This document shows, one piece after another, positions 34,325-45,284 of a stretch of DNA of 64,000 bases. Origin of the DNA: Castanea sativa. Taxonomy: Eukaryota; Streptophyta; Magnoliopsida; Fagales; Fagaceae. The stretch lies in assembly GCF_040712315.1 (NCBI RefSeq), contig NC_134021.1, positions 27,552,001 through 27,616,000 on the forward strand, written 5' to 3'. Position 1 is the first letter of the stretch. Each line of letters begins with the position of its first letter. The position numbers and the translations under genes were made by a program. Under the pieces are notes generated by a model that was not told the origin of the DNA, searched no databases, and saw nothing but the letters and a program-made list of their open reading frames with translations.

Positions 34325-34517
34325 TAAAATTCATATAGATTAGCCACTATTCATAGCATTTTTAATAGAAATGATGAATGTTCAAATCGCCCATCTCAAT
34401 ATATATATAACTTGGATAACTACGGTAGCCAAAATAACTTGGATAACTGTGGCAGCAGTGCCGACCAACTTGATTGAATGATAAATAGTAACTTACAACT
34501 CCGACCGGGCCAACTTG

Positions 34518-34529
34518 GCTCTGATACCA
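34518..34529 (-). other. Pararetroviral primer binding site
   Basis: The minus strand reads TGGTATCAGAGC, complementary to initiator Met tRNA, the primer used by caulimovirids for minus-strand synthesis. It lies ~270 bases downstream of the TATA box, and no LTR boundary is present next to it. Confidence 0.8.
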
Positions 34530-35130
34530 AAAGGGGGTAAGTTACAGACTAAGGCCGGTTGAGGCCATGTGCGGAAAATACAGATAAAGGCCGGTTGAGG
34601 CCATGGGGTTACAGTTGTTAACACCGGCTAGGGTATTACAAAAATAAAATTGTGCTATCTGATTACAATGCTAAAGGTTGTAAAGAGGAGGCAAAGCTGG
34701 GTGAGGTGTTTTGGAGTTCTTCCTAAAACTGGACCTCTGAGGTATTTTGGAGTTGCTCCTAAAATTTAACCTGCTTTAGAATGGAGTCTTGGCTACCTTA
34801 TATAGACTGGAGGGAGCCTTGGATACCATCTGAAGATTGCTGGAATCATGGAAGGTGAATTGCTTTTACTGAGGTGAAAACTCTTTCCACCGAAAGCAAC
34901 AGTAATTTTGAATGATTATGTCTGTGAACAGTAACTTTTACTGTTCATGAATAGTGACTTGTCCCCTTGCTTTTTCAGAGTACTGTTCATCTGTCGCTGT
35001 TGGATGAATAGTAGTCTGTCGGGGAATCTGTTGAGTGATGGTACTGTTCATGATGCGGGTACTGTTCATATCAGTTGCTGGTGCTGATTTTGAATAGTAA
35101 CCGGATTGGAACTTTATCCTAAGTTGCTTA
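34530..35130 (-). promoter_or_regulatory. Pararetroviral intergenic region with TATA box
   Basis: The minus strand contains TATATAAGG at 34804-34796, followed by a C/A-rich leader towards the primer site, as in the main transcript promoter of caulimovirids. The part at about 34975-35130 is homologous to 37672-37830, where the same 3' region of the other copy is cut off. Direct repeats of TACTGTTCA/GAACAGTA phrases occur in it (34920-35075). Confidence 0.6.
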
Positions 35131-35237
35131 GTCAGGATAATTTAGTCAGTATCAGGAGCATCTGACGGATATCCATCATAAGGATCCCATGGAAAATGGT
35201 CGTCACAATTATGCTCATGATACCTGGCATAGTGATT

Positions 35238-36509
35238 TCAGAGTCCACAATACAGGAGAGGTTCATGAACAGGCTTTTTTCCCGTAAGAAACTCCCTAGG
35301 ATTATCAGGACCAAACTTTTTGAGATGTCTAATAGCAGAGTCATATGGTCTTCTTCCAAAAACATAGATTCTATCTGTAGAACCTATAAAATGGTAGTCT
35401 TTCCATAGCTCTTGGCTGACATCAAGGATTTGGTTGTTGAAGTAGTTCCTCCAGCGTTCCGCCAGAGCATTAGGGTATTTGCATGAAATATATGTGTCTC
35501 CTTCATACCATGGGCCCTGATAAGTAAAACCATTGATGAGGACAAGATGCTTCGAGGGGTGAACCTCCATCCAATTTTCTCTGTCCCATTTTGGTAAAGT
35601 ACTCCAACACTTGATAGAAACAAAAGGGTTGTTGATTTGCTTAACAACATTTTGGATGATTTGGGGTAGTTGGCTAATTTGGTCGTGACTTGTTAGCTTG
35701 ATAAGTCTGATGAAACCAGATTCAAACATTTGTGAGAGCCAAGCAGGATCTCTTTCATATTCGTCTGTTCCATCTTCATAGTTGACCAAAAGTCCTAGGA
35801 AGGGATGTCTTTTTTCATATACTCTGGAGCTGCTTCCAAAGTATTCCTCCCATGTGGCTTGCATGAGAACATTGTCAATATCATCTGAATCATCTGGATT
35901 AGGGATAGTGGTTGTCACCAGAATTTTGAAATGTTTATACCAAATATTTAGAGATTTGTTCATAGCCTTGCTTTTCAGAATACGAAATTGTAAATTTGAT
36001 AGCAAGTTGGCAGTGGCACTTCTTAGAGTAGCTCGAGCCTTAAGACTGAACCTGGCATAATCAGTGCCCATGATAGTCATTCTATCCATTGAATGGATAT
36101 CCTCTTTGCCAAAGAGTTGACTGGTTAAAACTTCATTTTTAGCCTCAAGGTTAACTAGGTGAATTTCAAGTGCTCTAAGGGTTTTTTGGAAAAGGTCTTG
36201 GTTTTTTCGGGTGTAGGCAAATTGAAGGTTATTAAGGAGACATTTAATGGAGTATGGTAAGTCTGTATATGCTCCATCATTGAATTGTAAGGTCCTGGAT
36301 AAAACTTCCTATAAGACAATAGCCATATCACCACTGGAATATGTCACCGTTGGTGGGACAAATTCCTAAAGGGATATTGATCCTCTATGGCTGGTAGAGG
36401 ATGCACCTTCATGCATTACAAAAGACTGTCCCGCTGGTAGTCTTTTGTCTTGAGGATAGCCCCTTGCTGGTGCTTTCCCCTTATTCTTCTTCTCTGCTGA
36501 AGAAGTCAT
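35238..36509 (-). pseudogene. Unassigned viral ORF of copy 2
   Basis: An ATG at 36509 opens a frame that runs ~424 codons to a TGA just below 35238, interrupted by two in-frame TAG codons (36368-36366 and 36311-36309). Reading past the TGA, the same frame continues for about 35 codons and ends PSDAPDTD. The N-terminus is short, basic and rich in Lys, Ser and Gly; the rest is a compact, Trp- and Tyr-rich protein with no zinc knuckle, protease or RT motif. I do not recognise a 30K movement-protein pattern. It occupies the place that the second ORF takes in copy 1 but shows no evident similarity to it except in the last residues. Function unknown. Confidence 0.6.
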
Positions 36510-36847
36510 TGTCCACTTACTAGTGGTATTAAATATTTCTCTCTCTCTATCTTGCCAAGAAAGGTTTGGATCATTTGAGATTTCAAATATTTGTTAAAAA
36601 ACCTTTTGTTTTTATAATTGATGGATGCAGAGATGCAAATATTTTCATGATGAATGCATGATGATAACTGGGACTGATTGGGGCTAAAAGAATCATCAAT
36701 TGATATGGCAGAATCAAGGTGCTTGGCTTGATTATGAGATGGAAGGGGTTGGATGGTGACAGTACTGAGAGTTTTTTATATAGAAGCTTTCTGGAGGGAG
36801 CTAACTTCCCAAGGTTCGGGGCTTCTTATGAACTCAAACTTGACAGA

Positions 36848-37672
36848 CTAACCAAATGGATGGGCTGTGATTCCTTCATTGTCTGTGATGAAAGGGTATA
36901 ACAAACATAAGAAAGGGTTTCTTAGGATGACCCTATCTGTCATATTTTTAACGAGGACAAATTTTGTTTTGAAGGATATGCCGCCTTGGCAAACCTTGGC
37001 TTGAGGGAGATTGAAATCAATTTGCATTCTCCCGCCACTTGCGGATGTCAATTGCTCCGTAGACTTCTTGAAGTACTTGGAGGGAATGATTCCTTCTTGA
37101 ATGCAATTAAGATTAGCACCTGAATCTATTAAGGCTATGACCTCGAATTCAAAATCTTTGCTAATGACAATCCTGACTTTGGAATGCCATTTATGGAAGT
37201 TAATCCTACTGATGGTATCTAAGAACAATTCTTTGGAGGGTTCATTGATAAGATCAGCTGTGGGGTTAACTGTTTCTTCATCATCAGAAGGGTTTTGGAA
37301 TGAGGGACCTTCCTCTTTGCTTTGATGAGAAGTGTTCTCCAATAGTTGGACTCTTCTGTTAAGAAGATCATAATCAACCCTTAGAATGGTTAATTCTTGC
37401 TTTAGGGTTCTAACTTCCGACTTGGTCTCCTTATTTTCTCTTTGAAGGTCGTTAATCGTAACTTCCTTTTTGGACTGGGTAAACCTATTGTAGATTTGCT
37501 CTAAATCTAGCTGGGGTTGCTGGATCCTTAGTTCAGGTTTGCTGGTTTCCTTTACTAAGGTCTGATGGAAAAGGGTAAGCTTCTGAGCTTTGATGACAGG
37601 ATCTTCTATTGCTTCTATGAGGTCTAGAAGAAGTTCTTCTTGCCTGTTGAGAACATTGATGGTTTTGTTCCA
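36848..37672 (-). pseudogene. Copy 2: coiled coil and aspartic protease fragment
   Basis: This stretch is similar residue by residue to copy 1: a coiled-coil region rich in Glu, Lys and Leu (37380-37600), then a retropepsin with IDSGANLNC in place of the IDSGADLNC of copy 1. The catalytic D-S-G is kept. The frame ends at a stop just after HPFG, where copy 1 continues. Similarity fades by about 36800, so RT and RNase H are missing from this copy. A TATATAAAA sequence stands near 36775 upstream of the next ORF. Confidence 0.75.
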
Positions 37673-37943
37673 TCTGTCGTTGTTGGATGAATAGTAATCT
37701 GTCGGAAATCTGCTGAGTGCTAGTACAGTTCATGATGCGGGTATTGTTCATATCAGTGGCTGGTGCTGATTTTGAATAGTAACCGGATTGGAACCTTATC
37801 CTGAGTTGCTTGGTCAGGATGCTTTAATCGCTATCCAAATTATAACCACTGTAAGGATTTTGAGAATCCTGAAGAGGATCAATTGGATTGTGATTAACTG
37901 AAGCTAATGAAGTAGTAGGAGAAACCCGTTCTTCTGATTCCAG

Positions 37944-39173
37944 CTATTGTGAGTGGGCCATTAGCTGCTGGGCTAGTTCTTTTAACTCTTTGCTGGTTTT
38001 TCCAGTAATTTGGACGGAGTCTAGGCTAGACTGAGATCTTGTTCTGTGGGCAATGGGTTGCTGGATTGGGGGAGGATAGTCCTTATAGACTTGGTTGATG
38101 ACTTGTTCAATTCTTAGATTGTCCCACCACTTTACTGAGAATTCTCTATCCAAGAGATTAGTATTAATCTTATAATCCCACTTGCTAATCCAGTGGATTC
38201 TGAATCTTTGGGAGAAAAGCAGAATTACTGGAAATTGGGAGCGATGGCTTGAAGTCTTATAGCTTGAATCAAAGTACCTCAGTGCATCCTGTAAAGGTTC
38301 CAGAAAAATCTGAGGGATTGATCCAAACATTTCCCACCATTTTAGGAACCAGGATGGTAGTTGACCAATGAAGTCTCTGCTAAACATCATGAACCATGAG
38401 TGGCTGTAATTCTGGTTCTGAATGAAGAGAACTTTTTCAAAAGCATCAATATAGTCATAATAACTATAATAGAGTGCTGAGCCTGAGGGAGATCTGTAGT
38501 TCTTGAGGATCCTTAATTCAGAAGGATGTTGTCCCCAATCTTGGCAACTGACGAAGCCTGTGATGATGAACTTGTGGTAGAGGACTACTGAGGGGTCCCT
38601 ACTGTTGAAGATGTTTTCTATTTGAACTGACTTTTCTTGGCTGAGGATACTCTTATAGAACTTGATATTTTTCTCTGGATGCTTTGATAAGAAATGCCAT
38701 CCTTGTGGTAGAACTTCCATGGCTAGGGCAAGAGGATCTGTTATATGAACTAGGTGGGGCTCAATATAAGAGATATACTGGAGAAAAGATTTCTTAACGT
38801 AAGAAGAATTTCCTTTTTTGGTCGGATAAGAAGGCTTTTGGGTTTGGATAGGGCCAAAAGGTTCTTCTACAAGATAAGGGTTGGTTACTTTTGGTGCTGG
38901 AAAGGCTAAGGCTGAATTGTAACTGGGCTGACCATAAGGTGGCCTTTCATAATTTGGTTTTGAAATTGTTGAAACCAAATAACGATTGGCAATGTTTGAT
39001 GGTGAAGCAGGATTATCCTGACTAGGGGTTTTTGCTTAGGAAAATGGGACAATTTGGCTAGGGGTGATTGGTACTAGCTTGCTAGGGTTTTGTGCCTGGT
39101 TAGCACCAACAAGGTTTTGCTGTTTAGGCAACTTTGGGGGTTGGGGCTGTTGTATGGGTTTCTTCCCGGACAT
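37944..39173 (-). pseudogene. Copy 1 second ORF, function unknown
   Basis: An ATG at 39173 begins in a frame different from RT-RNase H and overlaps its end by ~50 bases. It runs 410 codons with one in-frame TAA (39038-39036), and a 344-residue open stretch remains from 38978. The N-terminal 80 residues are Pro/Gln/Ser rich; the centre is rich in aromatic residues (phrases such as SWFLKWWEMFG); the C-terminus is basic (HRTRSQSS) and then predicted helical. Florendovirus-type viruses are known to carry a second ORF of unknown function after the polymerase ORF; this is a match of layout, not of proven homology. Confidence 0.65.
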
Positions 39174-40455
39174 CTTGGCTATGATTCTGCAAAAATTCAC
39201 GGGTTAGGAAATCAGGGATGCTGTTCTGGCTTCCTTCAATGAATTCTAAATCAAAGTCAAAAACTGAAAGGATGGCTTGCCATCGTGCAAAAATCTGTTT
39301 TGATGCAATGTTTTGAACATCTTTTTCTAAAACATGTTTTGCAAATTTACAATCAATCCTGATTAAAAACTTTTGATTCAAAAGGTCGCTTTGAAATTTT
39401 GATATGCATAGTACGATAGATAGTATTTCTTTCTTAATAGTACTATAATTGATCTGAGTGCGAGTCCATATTCCCAAATGGAAACAGACTATTTGTTCAG
39501 GGGAATTGGGGCTAACCTGCTGGAGGAGGATGCCACCGTAACCTATGTTAGAGGCATCTGTCTGGATAATCTTGAAGGAATTGTCTGAGGGAATTCCTAA
39601 ACAAGGAAGGGTCTTGACATATTGTTTGATATGTTGGACAATTGTGGTATGGGCTAGAGTCCAAGGGGATGGATTGGTTCGAAGTCTATCAAAAAGAAGT
39701 TTGCATTGCTGTCTGAGATTCTGATAGAAATCTGAGATGTAATTGAGAGATCCTAGAAATCTCTGAAGTTGGGTTTTATCTAGGATTTCATCTGGAAACC
39801 TATCTGCAAACTGGATAGCTCTATCTATGGGTTTGATTACACCATGGTGAATGTTAAAACCTAAGAATCGAACCCTGGTTTGGAAAAGTTTGATCTTGGG
39901 GGCTGAAACAACAAGACCATTGATCTTGATGGTATGGAGGAATGCTCTTAGGTGTTTCTGATGTTGTTCCAACGATTCTGAGAAGATGAGTACATCATTG
40001 ATGTATACAATGGCATGGCTGGAGAATGGATTAAAAATCTCATTCATGATATTTTGGAATTCAGAATGTGCATTTTTGAGACCAAAGGGCATTACATTCC
40101 ATTCGTAATGTCCAAAGGGTGTGGTGAAGGCTGTCTTATACCTATCAGACTCTCTAATTTGTATTTGCCAAAATCCACTCTTCATATCAAACTTGCTGAA
40201 AACTACTGCTTTGCTAAGCCTATTGACCAAGTCTTTTTTGTTGGGAATTGGGTACCTTACCCATTCTAAGACTTTGTTAAGGGGCTTGTAGTTGATGACT
40301 AATCTAGGAACACCTCTTTCTATCTCAGCATTTTTTTGGACATAAAAGGTTGGACAGGACCATGGTGATCTAGACTTTCTGATGATTCCTTTCTTAAGGA
40401 GGTCCTCTATCTCTGTTCTGCAAGTATCCATGAATTCTTGGTTCATTTGGATAGG
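39124..40455 (-). pseudogene. Copy 1 reverse transcriptase and RNase H
   Basis: A 440-codon open stretch holds an RT with KGIIRKSRSPWSCP and FSKFDMKSGFWQIQI. Its catalytic box reads YINDVL instead of the usual YIDDIL, so one of the two catalytic aspartates is replaced by Asn. An RNase H follows with IIQTDASNIGYGG and ends near the PDFLTRE motif. The missing Asp would abolish polymerase activity. It is in the same frame as the protease part upstream, separated by one stop codon at about 40456. No integrase follows, which separates it from gypsy elements. Such an enzyme would copy pregenomic RNA into circular DNA in the cytoplasm. Confidence 0.85.
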
Positions 40456-41593
40456 TCAAGCTTTGGTAGGGATATCCTTCTCATTGAAATCTTTGACATA
40501 TGGGAGAGCTACCTCGTGTCTCTTTTTATGCCAAAAAGCTGTGGGTAGATCAGAGCAGACTTCCTGCTTAAGTTTTTCTTCAAACTTTCTGATCTTTTCT
40601 TGGAGGGTTTTGCAAGTTATTTGGTCCTCAACTTTCTTGTGTCTCATTTCCTCCTGAAGGTACTTAAGATGTATGGTCTTGGCACTAATCAGGTTTAATG
40701 TTTTGGAGACAGAGTCTGCTTGGATGGTGCTAATGTTTCTAGGCACTGGTCCACTAAGAAACTTAAACTTGATAATTTGGCCAAAGGGATGGGTAGTAAG
40801 TCCTTTACTATCCACTGTGAAAGGGTAAAGGATGCATAGGAAAGGATTTCCTAAGATGAGCTTGTCTGTCATATTTTTGACAAGAACAAATGTGGTTTTG
40901 AAACATATGTTATCTTGGTAAACATGGGCTTTAGGAAGTTTGAATTCAATCTGCATTTTTCCGCCACTTGCGGATGTCAATCTCTCCTTAGACTTTTTGA
41001 AGTATTTGGAGGGAATGATTCCTTCCTGAATGCAGTTAAGATCAGCTCCTGAATCGATTAAGGCTATGACCTCGAATTCAAAATCTTTGCTAACGACAAT
41101 CCTGACTTTGGAATGCCATTTGTGGAAATTAATCCTACTAATGGTGTCTAAGAACAATTCTTTGGGGGGGGGGGGGGTTCTTGGATAAGGTCAGCTGTAG
41201 GCTTCCCTCTTTGATCAACTTCATCATTGGAGGGGTTCTAGAATGAGGGGCCTTCCTCATTGCCTTGATGAGAAGTGTTCACCAGCTGCTGGGCTTTCTA
41301 GAGGGCATTTAGCTCTTGCTTTAAAGTCCTAATCTTACACTTGGTTTCCTTGGCTTCTCTTTGAAGGTTGTCAATTTTGACTCCCTTCTTGGATAGGGTA
41401 AATCTATTGTAGATTTGCTCTAAATCTACCTTGGGTTGTTGGTTCCTTAGTTCAGGTTTATTGGTTTCCTGTGCCAAAGGCTGGTGGGTTTGGCTAGGCT
41501 CCTGAGACTTGACCACTGGGTTATCTACTTTTCTGGTAAAGGATTTAATTCCACAATCTTTTCTGAGATGATTGCGCTTGCCACAATTGAAGC

Positions 41594-41600
<7 letters not shown>
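40456..41600 (-). pseudogene. Copy 1 nucleocapsid knuckle, coiled coil and protease
   Basis: At the right edge the minus strand encodes a CCHC-like knuckle, CFNCGKRNHLRKDC (41600-41555), then a stop, then a coiled coil (41298-41516). A retropepsin with IDSGADLNC follows (ORF 40456-41157), with a linker rich in charged residues that leads to RT. A run of 14 C on the minus strand (41177-41164) replaces a short Pro-Ser coding stretch of copy 2 and breaks the frame between coiled coil and protease. The capsid and movement parts expected further upstream are cut off by the TA microsatellite. Confidence 0.78.
41164..41177. repeat. Homopolymer G14 tract
   Basis: 14 G bases on the plus strand inside the pararetroviral protease region, where copy 2 has GGAGGG. 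The length is prone to sequencing error. Confidence 0.9.

Positions 41601-41674
<74 letters not shown>
41596..41674. repeat. TA microsatellite at the right edge of the viral insert
   Basis: About 40 TA units directly after the last recognisable viral codon. Confidence 0.95.
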
Positions 41675-41676
<2 letters not shown>

Positions 41677-42115
41677 ATAACAACAAAAACAAAAAGAGGA
41701 AAAAAATGATTTAAATCACACAACTTTGCTTGCCATGGCACATCAAATCTTGATGTCATATATTATCCAATTTTTAGTGCCAATATTGGCACATATAATA
41801 AATATGGAAAGACAATGTGATCTATGAGTGAATTAACAAAATATTAATGAAATGTGAAGTTACAGAGTGAAATTACACATGACATAACTTAAACAATGTA
41901 TATATAGATAAGTGGGCTCAAGTTATTCTTAAAATAACTTTTATCTATGTTATATTACTTTGTGACTTTGTTTTTAATATATTTTTTGACAAATCCATGG
42001 TTATATTACATATTATCCTTATATCTACACACTTGTAATTGATCAAAGATTAATAACTACCTTAATATGTGGTTGGCACGAAATAACATATAATGCAACA
42101 ATTAAATTTCATTTC
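41675..42115. other. Intergenic DNA without recognised features
   Basis: AT-rich and non-coding; I see no gene or repeat boundary. Confidence 0.5.
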
Positions 42116-42291
42116 GAGATGTGCTACGTCCACAACATTTTCACAACAAATCATAGGTGGTTAGTTGTTATTAGTTCAAATTTGAACTTAACACTAAGAT
42201 TACTTTTTTACCCCAACAATACCAACCAGTCACAACCTGCTACCTAGAATTTGTTGTAAAAATGTTGTGAAAATGTTGTGGACATATCATT
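42116..42291. mobile_element. Mutator-like MITE, 9-bp TSD
   Basis: A 176-base foldback with inverted ends around (T/A)GTCCACAACATTTTCACAAC on both sides and an AT-rich centre. The 9-bp repeat TTTCATTTC stands at 42107-42115 and 42292-42300. Half-copies of the same family occur in Helitron copy A (29565-29660, 28197-28235, 30775-30815) and a full diverged copy at about 29838-29995. Confidence 0.75.
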
Positions 42292-42689
42292 TTTCATTTC
42301 AAAATATTAATGCAATAAAAAGTTATTATAAAATATTACATTAACCAAGAGTTACAATACGTGCCAAGTGATCCTAACTTATACATACATACATACATAC
42401 ATTCATACATACACATATATACATACAAGCATACGGTACACACACATATACATGTACATATATTTAATTGAGTTTAAATTAGATAAAATTTCTCTATAAA
42501 ACCTCCAATATTTACGCAGTCCTAAATATATTGCTACATCATATTTTTTAAAAATAATTGATTTTTGTTTTTGATAATTAAGTAATTGAATAGTTTTTTT
42601 TAGACGGAAGTAATTGAATAGTTAGTTTCATCATTCATAATAAATGTCTATTAATAATTAGCATACCTATCAAATTCCATCATTGGAAA
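42292..42689. other. Intergenic DNA with TACA repeats
   Basis: A degenerate TACA/CATA tetranucleotide tract lies at about 42384-42450. No gene. Confidence 0.6.
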
Positions 42690-43500
42690 TTGTAGGGGGC
42701 AAATCTAGCAGCCCGACCCAACTCAGATGAGGTTGGGTTGGAAGAAAGGCCCAATACAACTAATCTGTAGGGGTGAATGATCAAGGTAAACCTTTTAAAC
42801 CTTGGTAGGCTCGGTTTAGTTATTTATAGAAAGAACATTGGCAAGGATGTCAATTTAAACAGGGAATTACAATAAGGAAAGAGAGCTTCTTATTTAAGTC
42901 CTTCCTAAGGTGGCTGAGGAGCAATAGTTCCTTAGGTTTACACTTCTCGGTTTTACAATGGTCAATTTCTCTCTCTATTTCCCTATTTCTCTCTCCCTGA
43001 ACTTTTTCCAATCCCTTTCCAGGAGGATCTTCCTTCCTATAGATGGCTACTTGGATTACATCCTAACCTTCCACTTGGATGACCGCTGATCCCTCCTTAG
43101 ATACTTATCCCATTACTGATTTATTGGTGGAGCTAGAGTAGGTTATAGGCTGTGGGGGCACTATTCAGGGAGTCATTTCACCATTAATGCGTCATGTTGA
43201 GTTGGTATAATGCATTAAATGTGGAGGTGATAGGTATTTTATCTGAAAGCTTCCTTCTTTCCTTGTTTGCACATCTCTACTTCCTTCCTTAGCCTTCAAC
43301 CTTATGGCCTTGGTGGTTTGTCTCTAGTCTCTCGAGGAGGATTTCCTCCTCGAGCAAGCCACCATCCTTGGTTTCTCTAATTGGGTTATCCTAACTCGAT
43401 TGAGCCTAATTTGATGAATAGTTGGGTCCAGTTGCCACTCGGGTGGATTCCAATCAATGATCCTCTTTAGGCTTCCCCCTCCCACAGAAATAATAATAAA
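42690..43500 (-). repeat. Probable LTR remnant of the Tat gypsy element
   Basis: The base composition is richer in GC than the flanks and no reading frame is supported. In Tat-type elements a 3' LTR follows the antisense ORF, and this block has that place once the copia LTR at 44029-45283 is removed. A near-perfect palindrome (CTCGAGGAGGA / TCCTCCTCGAG with two bases between) lies at 43331-43354. Without the partner LTR the call is an inference. Confidence 0.35.
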
Positions 43501-44028
43501 GAGAAAGTTCATATTTTGTTTAGCATTTTTGTGTATTGTACGAGTTACTTACTATTATAATAGTTGGGCTGTATAATTAATTTGTTAGCAAACATGTGGC
43601 AATATAAAGATGGGTCATGTGGAAAGAAGACTTTGATGGGATTGCCAAGTCTGACATAACTTAATTAAAGATTAAGGCTAAAGAATCAATAGGTGATGTT
43701 GATTTATTGAAGTTTTCAAGCAATTACAAAGGAGAGATAGTCATCTAGAAGGGAAAGGCAATTACCGCGATAGTTACCTTAAGCAATTATTAATTAAGGA
43801 GTATCATATATGAGAACATGTACCATACAGTCAAGGTTAACAAGGTGATAGTTGCCTTGAAGTGGTTAAAGGAGGTTACCAAACCTTGTTATTAGCAAGA
43901 CACTTGGCAATGAAGATGCAATTAGAAAGTGATATGAAGAGAAAGAAATAAGAAATAAGGGTCAAAGTCTCAAGTGTATCTAGAGCCATTCTACAAGGAG
44001 ACCAAACACAACTAGAGCACTTCTAAGA
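43501..44028. other. Unassigned DNA
   Basis: No gene, LTR end or repeat could be recognised between the putative gypsy LTR and the copia LTR fragment. Confidence 0.5.
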
Positions 44029-45283
44029 TTTATGTGATTTAGTCACAGAAGATATAAATCACAAGTTCTTTGTAAACTCAAAATTTTAGTTCGTAGTCGG
44101 TGATGAAATTGGGCATATCATCTGCGAAGACTATAACATATAAACTAAGATGGTTTGTCTTGATCATGGAAATGGAGATTTTTAGTTGGTATGTTGATAT
44201 GTTTTAAGAGTTAAAACATATTGAACTGGGCCGCTGTGAAATTTATTATTCTTCTAACGACTGTCAAATGAATAATAAACTCACGACTTATATTTGCATG
44301 AACTCTTAATTCTGAGAGGATAATGGAACTGATCATGAAGTGTAGGTTGCTTTGATATATCAGGAGTGAGATCTAAAGTTACGGTCAAAACCTCAGTATG
44401 TTGGGCAACCACATGTAGTGTTGATGGAACATATATTCTCAAGATGGAATTCATAGTCTCTTAATGTAGATATAAAATATTCTCTTAAGATAAGTTTAAA
44501 AGGTTTGGTTATTTAGAGAGTTAGGCCTAACCACTTTAGTAAGGAGTTACTAAAGTATATATTTATGGAATTGGATTTCATAAATATATGATGAATAACT
44601 TAAAGGATTAAACCGGGTACTCAAGGAATTAAGATGTAGTAATCTACAACGTGGCAGTCTACATTCATGACTTAGTATTACTACGAATATTTTATGAAGG
44701 GCTTGCATGTACAATAAAGTCTTGGGATATAATTTATAAATAAGGCCTAGAGTGCAACTATATTTATATAGTGGTATTAAATATAGTTAATGGTAACTTT
44801 GGACTTGTCAAGAGTTGATTAAAAAGCCCAAGGCTCATTGGAGCTAGTGTCTTATTGGTCCCTTTCGGTCACACTCCAAGCCACACACTTAAGCCCAATT
44901 AGAAAGGCCCAAAAGGCCAGCCCAATTAGATAATCAGTTAGATACAAAAGGAGAAACATACAGAATTTTGTGTGAGAAATAGTAAGAACACTATTGTGAA
45001 ATGGTGTGTAAGAAGTGTTAGACACTTTGACATTCTCCCTTTGAAAACTGATTGAGAGACCACACATCTTGGGCGTTAGTGGAATTGGAGTGAAGATTGA
45101 AAGTGTTCCCAAGTGCTTCTGATCTTCGGTTTCGAAATTCACCGCTCCAAGGTACATTCTCTTGTTCTCAAATTCTGAAACTTACACAGTATATGTTAAC
45201 TTTTATGAATGAAGTAGATCCATTATATTTCTACTGCGTATGTTTTTTATGCGATACAAACATGTATTTATCCTTCAATACAT
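44029..45283 (+). repeat. Truncated copia LTR
   Basis: It aligns along its length with the Copia-1 3' LTR from 'atttatgtgatttagtcac' onward, lacking the first ~150 bases. It ends with the family's 'gatacaaac' segment near 45264-45283. No coding part of a copia element adjoins it and no TSD was found, so it is a truncated solo-type LTR in or beside the antisense ORF of the gypsy element. Confidence 0.8.
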
Positions 45284-45284
45284 T

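Larger units (their letters stand above)
34411..41595 (-). mobile_element. Endogenous pararetrovirus (Caulimoviridae), chimeric and broken
   Basis: Read on the minus strand, copy 1 runs nucleocapsid knuckle, protease, RT, RNase H (41600-39124), then a second ORF overlapping by ~50 bases (39173-37944), then a 3' region that stops at about 37672. Copy 2 then joins head-to-tail in the middle of its first ORF (37672-36848: coiled coil and protease). A different ORF follows (36509-35238), and finally a 3' region homologous to that of copy 1, a TATA box and a tRNA-Met primer site (34518-34529). No LTRs or integrase are present. RT type, primer site and two-ORF layout fit a caulimovirid, perhaps florendovirus-like; genus not established. 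All frames contain stops or shifts, and movement and capsid regions are missing. Confidence 0.78.

Noticed and set aside
35238..36509. Viral movement protein
   Set aside because: I could not see the pattern of the 30K family; position alone is not enough.
40015..40657. Plus-strand frames over the viral RT and protease
   Set aside because: Shadows of the better supported minus-strand polymerase frames.
44029..45283. Third complete copia element
   Set aside because: Only one truncated LTR is present with no pol, primer site or TSD.
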